Below are positions 60,200 through 64,000 of a stretch of DNA of 64,000 nucleotides, one piece after another. The stretch's first letter is position 1, and each line of letters begins with the position of its first letter. The position numbers were made by a program, and so were the translations under genes. The stretch comes from Miltoncostaea marina (GTDB lineage: Bacteria > Actinomycetota > Thermoleophilia > Miltoncostaeales > Miltoncostaeaceae). The stretch spans positions 2,202,501 through 2,266,500 of the forward strand of contig NZ_CP064655.1 of NCBI RefSeq assembly GCF_018141525.1, in the 5' to 3' direction. Below the pieces are notes generated by a model. That model saw nothing but the letters and a program-made list of their open reading frames with translations, was not told the DNA's origin and made no database searches.

Positions 60200-60921
60200 T
60201 CTTCCCGCCCTCCCAGGCCTGGGGCATCGCCCGCGGCGAGGTCACGATGGCCCGCCGCCTGGTGCGCGCCGGCGAGGAGCGCTGCCGGTACCGCCCCGGC
60301 TGCTCGTACGCCGTCCAGCCCGGCCCCGGCGGGTCCTCGATCGGCCGCCTGGTCGTCACCCGGACCCGTCGCGAGGCGCTCGGCGCGGTCACCGTGGCCG
60401 ACGCGCGGCGCGAGGGGCACGGCGGCCGCGCGCCTCTCACGGCCTTCGTCTTCGCTTGGCTGGCGCAGCACGACCGCGAGTGGCGCGACGTCCTCGACCT
60501 TGTGAGCGACGAGGAGGCGGCCGAGCGGTTCCGCGCACGCTGGGCCCGCCGCGAGGTCTGGGTGCTCGAGTTCATCCGCGACCCGGCTGTCGCGCCGCGG
60601 CTGCTGCACCGCCACTCCGAGCGCGGCTACACGGCGGCGCCGAGCGACGCCATGCCGGACGAGCCGGAGGCCGTGGACGAGTGGACCCAGGCCACGATCA
60701 CGAGGGAGGCGAACATGCGGGACGAGCAGCGGGCCGAGGACCGCCGCCGCGAGGCGCGCGACCAGCTCGCGGTGGCGCTGCAGGACATCGCGTCGCGGAT
60801 GCAGAACGCGCGCCTGGTCGCGGCCGCCGGCGGGCTCGACGTCGACGAGCACCTGCGCCGCGCGGACCAGCGTGTGCGCCGGGCGAGCCGGGAGCTCGGC
60901 CAGGGCGGGCGGGCGGCGTGA
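60196..60921 (+). CDS. Phage ASCH-domain protein
   Basis: The 241-residue protein has an N-terminal ASCH/PUA-like region: FPPSQAWGIARGEVTMARRL, CRYRPGCSYAVQPGPGGSSIGRLVVTRTRREALGAVTVADARREG. A helical region follows (MRDEQRAEDRRREARDQLAVALQDIASRMQNARLV). ASCH domains bind RNA or modified nucleotides. The start is TTG 60196, overlapping the previous stop as TTGA. Confidence 0.65.
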   Translation: MIFPPSQAWGIARGEVTMARRLVRAGEERCRYRPGCSYAVQPGPGGSSIGRLVVTRTRREALGAVTVADARREGHGGRAPLTAFVFAWLAQHDREWRDVLDLVSDEEAAERFRARWARREVWVLEFIRDPAVAPRLLHRHSERGYTAAPSDAMPDEPEAVDEWTQATITREANMRDEQRAEDRRREARDQLAVALQDIASRMQNARLVAAAGGLDVDEHLRRADQRVRRASRELGQGGRAA

Positions 60922-61040
60922 CTGCAGTCAGGACCCTCTGCTACCTTCCGCGCAGCGTCAGCGCTGCGGTGAGCGGTCGGATCACCTGGGCGACGTGCGC
61001 TGCAGCCTTCCCCACCCCTCCGACGGGGTCGCCGTGTTGA
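60918..61040 (+). CDS. Phage small protein
   Basis: The 40-residue frame reads VTAVRTLCYLPRSVSAAVSGRITWATC and runs on to SPC. GTG overlaps the ASCH gene stop (GTGA) and its TGA overlaps the HNH start (TTGA). These two overlaps are the only support; it could be a spurious frame. Confidence 0.3.
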   Translation: MTAVRTLCYLPRSVSAAVSGRITWATCAAAFPTPPTGSPC

Positions 61041-61462
61041 AGGCCTGCGCTCACTGTGGACGCGGCTTCCGCCCCCGCCACGCCCGGCAGACGCGCTGCC
61101 CCGAGCACGAGCTGCGCGGGCGCGCCCACCGCTCGCCCACGACGCAGGCCCAGGACGCGGAGTACCGCCGCATGCGGGCCGAGGTCCTGGCCGACGAGCC
61201 GTTCTGCTGGGTGCCGGGCTGCGGCGCCCCCTCGACGACGGTCGACCACCTGATCCCCGTGGCAGCCGGCGGCACCCACCAGCGCAGCAACCTGCGCGGC
61301 TGCTGCGAGCACCACAACCTCGCACGCGGGTCGCGGCCGCTCGACCCCAGGGGGGTGGGTCAGATCACGGGCTCGGGTCGGGGGACGCGGTGCGACGGGG
61401 GGCTCGCCGCGAGAGAAACCGCCGGTGATGCGGCGTGTCACGCCCCCGCGCGCCGTGGCTGA
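61037..61462 (+). CDS. Phage HNH endonuclease
   Basis: The 141-residue protein has a CxxC zinc knuckle (CAHCGRGFRPRHARQTRC) and the HNH core: CWVPGCGAPSTTVDHLIPVAAGGTHQRSNLRGCCEHHNLARG. D-H is at the start, N in the middle and the HHN motif at the end. Such HNH proteins sit next to terminases in many phages and act in DNA packaging. TTG 61037 overlaps the upstream stop; GTG 61034 is also possible. Confidence 0.88.
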   Translation: MKACAHCGRGFRPRHARQTRCPEHELRGRAHRSPTTQAQDAEYRRMRAEVLADEPFCWVPGCGAPSTTVDHLIPVAAGGTHQRSNLRGCCEHHNLARGSRPLDPRGVGQITGSGRGTRCDGGLAARETAGDAACHAPARRG

Positions 61463-61790
61463 CCGCCATCTCACCCTCCGCGTGACGCCCGAGCTGCACG
61501 CCCGGTTGCGCGGCCGCGCCGAGCAGGACGGGCTCAGCCTCTCCGCCTGGATCCGGGCGAAGCTCAGCGCCGCGCTCGACGAGCCGGCCGCCGCCGACGA
61601 CAGCGAGATCGCGGACCGGCGCGAGACGCTCGCGCTGCTCACGAGGGCGGCCCGGATGGGCGACGTCACGGCGATGAAGGCGCTCCTGGCCGCCACGGAG
61701 CCCGGCAAGCAGGCCAGCACGGCAGGCGAGGCCGCCGCGCCGCGCAGTCCGCTCGACGAGCTCGCCGCGCGCCGCCAGCGGGGCGCGTAG
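61455..61790 (+). CDS. Small-terminase-like / ribbon-helix-helix protein
   Basis: The 111-residue protein begins VADRHLTLRVTPELHARLRGRAEQDGLSLSAWIRAKL, an RHH DNA-binding pattern. A helical C-terminus follows (ETLALLTRAARMGDVTAMKALLAATEP and SPLDELAARR), as in small terminases of actinophages. It sits directly before the large terminase. GTG 61455 gives a natural N-terminus; ATG 61428 would extend it by nine residues. Confidence 0.6.
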   Translation: MADRHLTLRVTPELHARLRGRAEQDGLSLSAWIRAKLSAALDEPAAADDSEIADRRETLALLTRAARMGDVTAMKALLAATEPGKQASTAGEAAAPRSPLDELAARRQRGA

Positions 61791-61793
61791 CCC

Positions 61794-63296
61794 GTGCGCG
61801 GGGTGGCGCTGGAGGACGCGCTCGCGCTCGGCCGCCTGATGGTGCTCGACACCGGCGAGCACTGGGAGCCCGAGCCCTTCCAGGTCGCCGTGATCGACGC
61901 CCTCTGCCGCGGCGTCGATCGCGTCTGGCTGGAGATCCCCGAGGGCAACGCGAAGACGACCCTTGCGGCCGCCGTCGCGATCATCCACCTGTTCTTCGTC
62001 CCCGACGCCGACGCGCCGGTCGCCGCGGCCTCGCGCGACCAGACGAACGTGCTCCTGCGCCAGGCGCTCGGCCTGGTGCGCCGCTCCCCCGGCCTGCCCG
62101 AGCGCTTCCGCTGCTTCGAGGGCTACCGGCGGATCACCTGCCCGGGGTCCGCGGGCCGGCTGCAGGTCTTCGCCGCCGACGCCGGCACCGGCGACGGCGT
62201 GATCCCCACGCTGGCGATCCTCGAGGAGCTCCACCGGCACCCGTCGCTCGAGCTCTACCGCACCTGGTCCGGGAAGCTCCTGAAGCGCCGCGGCCAGATC
62301 CTCATCATCTCGACGGCCGGCGAGCCCGGCGCCGAGTACGAGCAGGCGAAGACGGCGGCGATCGAGGAGTGCGCCCGCCAGGGCGAGGTGCACCGCGAGC
62401 CGGGCCTGACGGTGGCGACCATGCCCGGCTTCGAGATGCGCCTGCACGCGCTCGCCGCCGACGAGGACCTCGAGGACCTCGAGGCGGTGAAGCGGGCGAA
62501 CCCGCTGCGGGCGATCACGATCGACTCGCTGCAGGCGAAGCGCTCCGAGCCGACCTGGAACCGCCAGCACTGGGCGCGCTTCACCTGCGGCCGGCCGGCG
62601 CGGGACAACGACTCGGCGATCGCCGAGGCCGAGTGGCTCGCGCTCGAGCGGGAGCTGATCCCGGCCGGCGAGCCGGTGGCCGTGGGGGCCGACTTCGGCT
62701 GGAAGCACGACACGACGGCCCTGGTGCCGCTCTGGACGCCGGCCCCGGATCGCCGCGTGCTCGGCGTCCCCAGGATCGTCGTGCCGCCGCGGGACGGCAC
62801 GAGCACGGAGCCGGCCCGGGTGCGCGAGGCCTTCATCGCCATCCACCGCGTGAACCCGATCACGGTCGTGGCGATGGACGCCTCGGCCGGCGGCGCGCAG
62901 ATCGCCGAGTGGCTGGAGGCCGAGCCCGGCACGCTCGAGGACGGCTCGCCCGACTACGAGCAGGGCCTGGGCGTCGAGGTGGTCGAGGTCCCCCCGACCA
63001 ACACCGTCCAGACGAAGGTCTACGACGCCTGGATGGAGGCGGTCCGCAACCGCTGGATCCGCCACCCGTTCGACGACCAGCTCACCCAGCACGTCCTCAA
63101 CGCGATCGCCAAGCCCGTCTCCCACGACCGCTACCGCTTCGACCGGCCGAACCCCTCGCGCGCCGCGAGGCACCAGGACCGTCGCGTGATCGACGCGCTG
63201 ATCGCCGGCTCGTCGGTCCACTGGCAGCAGACCGCCAGCCTCGACGACAAGCCGCCGCCGCTCGACCTGTCCGCCTACCGCATCACGACCCTCTAG
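61794..63296 (+). CDS. Phage terminase large subunit
   Basis: The 500-residue protein has a P-loop (VWLEIPEGNAKTT, a variant Walker A), an adenine-binding FQVAVIDALCRG, a Walker B TLAILEELHRH and a C-terminal RNase-H-fold nuclease (VGADFGWKHDTTAL, VVAMDASAGG, ending VIDALIAGS). It cuts and packages DNA. It starts four bases after the small terminase stop. Confidence 0.93.
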   Translation: MRGVALEDALALGRLMVLDTGEHWEPEPFQVAVIDALCRGVDRVWLEIPEGNAKTTLAAAVAIIHLFFVPDADAPVAAASRDQTNVLLRQALGLVRRSPGLPERFRCFEGYRRITCPGSAGRLQVFAADAGTGDGVIPTLAILEELHRHPSLELYRTWSGKLLKRRGQILIISTAGEPGAEYEQAKTAAIEECARQGEVHREPGLTVATMPGFEMRLHALAADEDLEDLEAVKRANPLRAITIDSLQAKRSEPTWNRQHWARFTCGRPARDNDSAIAEAEWLALERELIPAGEPVAVGADFGWKHDTTALVPLWTPAPDRRVLGVPRIVVPPRDGTSTEPARVREAFIAIHRVNPITVVAMDASAGGAQIAEWLEAEPGTLEDGSPDYEQGLGVEVVEVPPTNTVQTKVYDAWMEAVRNRWIRHPFDDQLTQHVLNAIAKPVSHDRYRFDRPNPSRAARHQDRRVIDALIAGSSVHWQQTASLDDKPPPLDLSAYRITTL

Positions 63297-63303
63297 GAGG
63301 CCC

Positions 63304-63588
63304 GTGACCGTCGCCCTCGCCATCGTCGCCGCCCTCGCCGTGCTGGGTCTCGTCGTGGTGGCCCTGACGGGACGCGCGGGCCCGGCGAAGCCGCTGCGCG
63401 GACGGACGGTGGTCGTGCACACCCGCAAGCCCGACGACCGCTCCATCCGCGGCGTGCTGGTGGCAGAGCACAGGGACCGCATCACCCTGGCCGACGCGGT
63501 GTACCTCACGAAGGACCGCGAGATCGCGCTCGACGGCCTGCAGCACATCCCGGCTGACGCGGTCGCCTTCATCCAGGAGCCCTCGTGA
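63304..63588 (+). CDS. Phage small membrane-anchored protein
   Basis: The 94-residue protein has an N-terminal hydrophobic helix (VALAIVAALAVLGLVVVALT) followed by a soluble domain VVVHTRKPDDRSIRGVLVAEHRDRITLADAVYL. It sits between terminase and portal and ends in a GTGA overlap with the portal. The VHTRKPDD...DRITL pattern resembles small phage proteins next to portals; the role is unknown. Confidence 0.6.
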   Translation: MTVALAIVAALAVLGLVVVALTGRAGPAKPLRGRTVVVHTRKPDDRSIRGVLVAEHRDRITLADAVYLTKDREIALDGLQHIPADAVAFIQEPS

Positions 63589-64000
63589 CGGTCCTGATCG
63601 ACCGCGACGGCGATCCGGTCGAGCTCGCGCCCGGCCGCGGCGACCTGCGCGGCTCCTCGACCCCGCTCGAGGAGTGGTTCGGGAGCCTCGGCGCGCGCGG
63701 CGCCGTGCGCCTGGTCGGCGGCAAGACGGTCTCCTACGCGCGCCTGTTCGCCGAGCAGCCGTGGATCGGCGCCGCGGTCATGCGCATGCTGACCTGGGCG
63801 GTGCGCGTGCCGCTGAAGGCCTACCGCCGCGACGGCGACGACCGCCGGCGCCTGCGCCCGGATGACCACCCCCTCGCGGCCGCCCTGCTGACGCCGTGGG
63901 AGCGGGCCGGCCAGGCGCAGCTCGTGCAGGCGTTCCTCGGGCCCGTGCTCGTGCACGGCAACGCGGTCGTCGGCGTCGACGAGGGCCGCTCGGGCGCGCT
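63585..64000 (+). CDS. Phage portal protein (5' part, runs off the window)
   Basis: The first 138 residues include TPLEEWFGSL, VSYARLFAEQPWIGAAVMRMLTWAVRVPLKAYRRDGDDRRRL, DDHPLAAALLTPWE, and LVQAFLGPVLVHGNAVVGVD. This is the HK97-type portal pattern (peptide length, W-I-x-A-V-x-x-x and G-N-A). It starts at GTG overlapping the upstream stop. Truncated by the window edge. Confidence 0.85.
   Translation, partial: MTVLIDRDGDPVELAPGRGDLRGSSTPLEEWFGSLGARGAVRLVGGKTVSYARLFAEQPWIGAAVMRMLTWAVRVPLKAYRRDGDDRRRLRPDDHPLAAALLTPWERAGQAQLVQAFLGPVLVHGNAVVGVDEGRSGA

Larger units (their letters stand above)
56022..64000 (+). mobile_element. Prophage (left part; continues beyond the window)
   Basis: From the tRNA fragment onward about 17 genes run on the plus strand, mostly overlapping by NTGA. 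In order they are small zinc-ribbon and hypothetical proteins, a wHTH initiator-like gene, a secreted HExxH protein, an ASCH-domain protein, an HNH nuclease, a small-terminase-like protein, the large terminase and a portal. This is the order of the tailed-phage replication-to-packaging region. No integrase, repressor or lysis gene is visible, so they are expected to the right. 56073-56295 holds no convincing gene. Confidence 0.8.

Overview
The window is roughly three-quarters G+C, and almost every codon ends in G or C. The gene set points to an actinobacterium, most likely of the Thermoleophilia (inference). The signs are the uvrC-rapZ-yvcK run next to gap-pgk-tpiA, an Rv2578c-type radical SAM gene behind a GAAC-N4-GTTC LexA-type box, an F420-type LLM enzyme, TadE-like pilins, and very frequent GTG starts that overlap the preceding TGA.

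Layout. 0-13 kb: a tRNA-Gly, a methyltransferase, a FapA-like protein, argS, rlmH, an M48 protease, and a tightly overlapping run of phosphoesterase, NifS-like protein, TusA-like protein and lipoprotein. Then come an SDR enzyme, pyk and an LLM-hemerythrin fusion. 13-15.7 kb is a decayed accessory patch with an ion-channel remnant, a broken vapBC and a RelE-like toxin-antitoxin pair flanked by copies of a palindromic repeat. 15.7-28 kb is core: radical SAM gene, rsgA, gpmI-tpiA-pgk-gap, a nuclease, a membrane protein, yvcK-rapZ-uvrC. 28-32 kb: a GH16-like enzyme, a CAP protein and a Tad-like cluster that includes a pseudopilin-peptidase-transglycosylase fusion. 32-41 kb: thrS, small membrane proteins, and a NarL-type two-component system divergent from a MacB/FtsX-type ABC exporter. 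41-50 kb: an RTX protein, MarR with two MFS exporters, an L,D-transpeptidase, a GNAT enzyme, a polar amino-acid ABC importer and a YdeI-like protein. 50-56 kb: an ECF sigma factor, small proteins, an HD-domain pseudogene, a secreted protein, and an RTX plus thiol-activated-cytolysin gene broken by single-base shifts. From 56.02 kb to the end: a prophage joined to the 3' part of a tRNA gene, carrying accessory genes, a replication-initiator-like gene, a secreted HExxH protein, HNH, terminase and portal genes.

How genes work together. gap-pgk-tpiA-gpmI plus pyk cover lower glycolysis. The uvrC-rapZ-yvcK trio is coupled by overlaps. The NifS-like/TusA-like pair looks like a sulfur relay, but its desulfurase lacks the PLP lysine. 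The Tad-like cluster may tether wall hydrolases. Four loci (13.2, 14.1-14.7, 51.4-51.9 and 53.9-56.0 kb) are recognisable families split by one-base shifts. They may be true pseudogenes or assembly errors, and checking reads there should come first.
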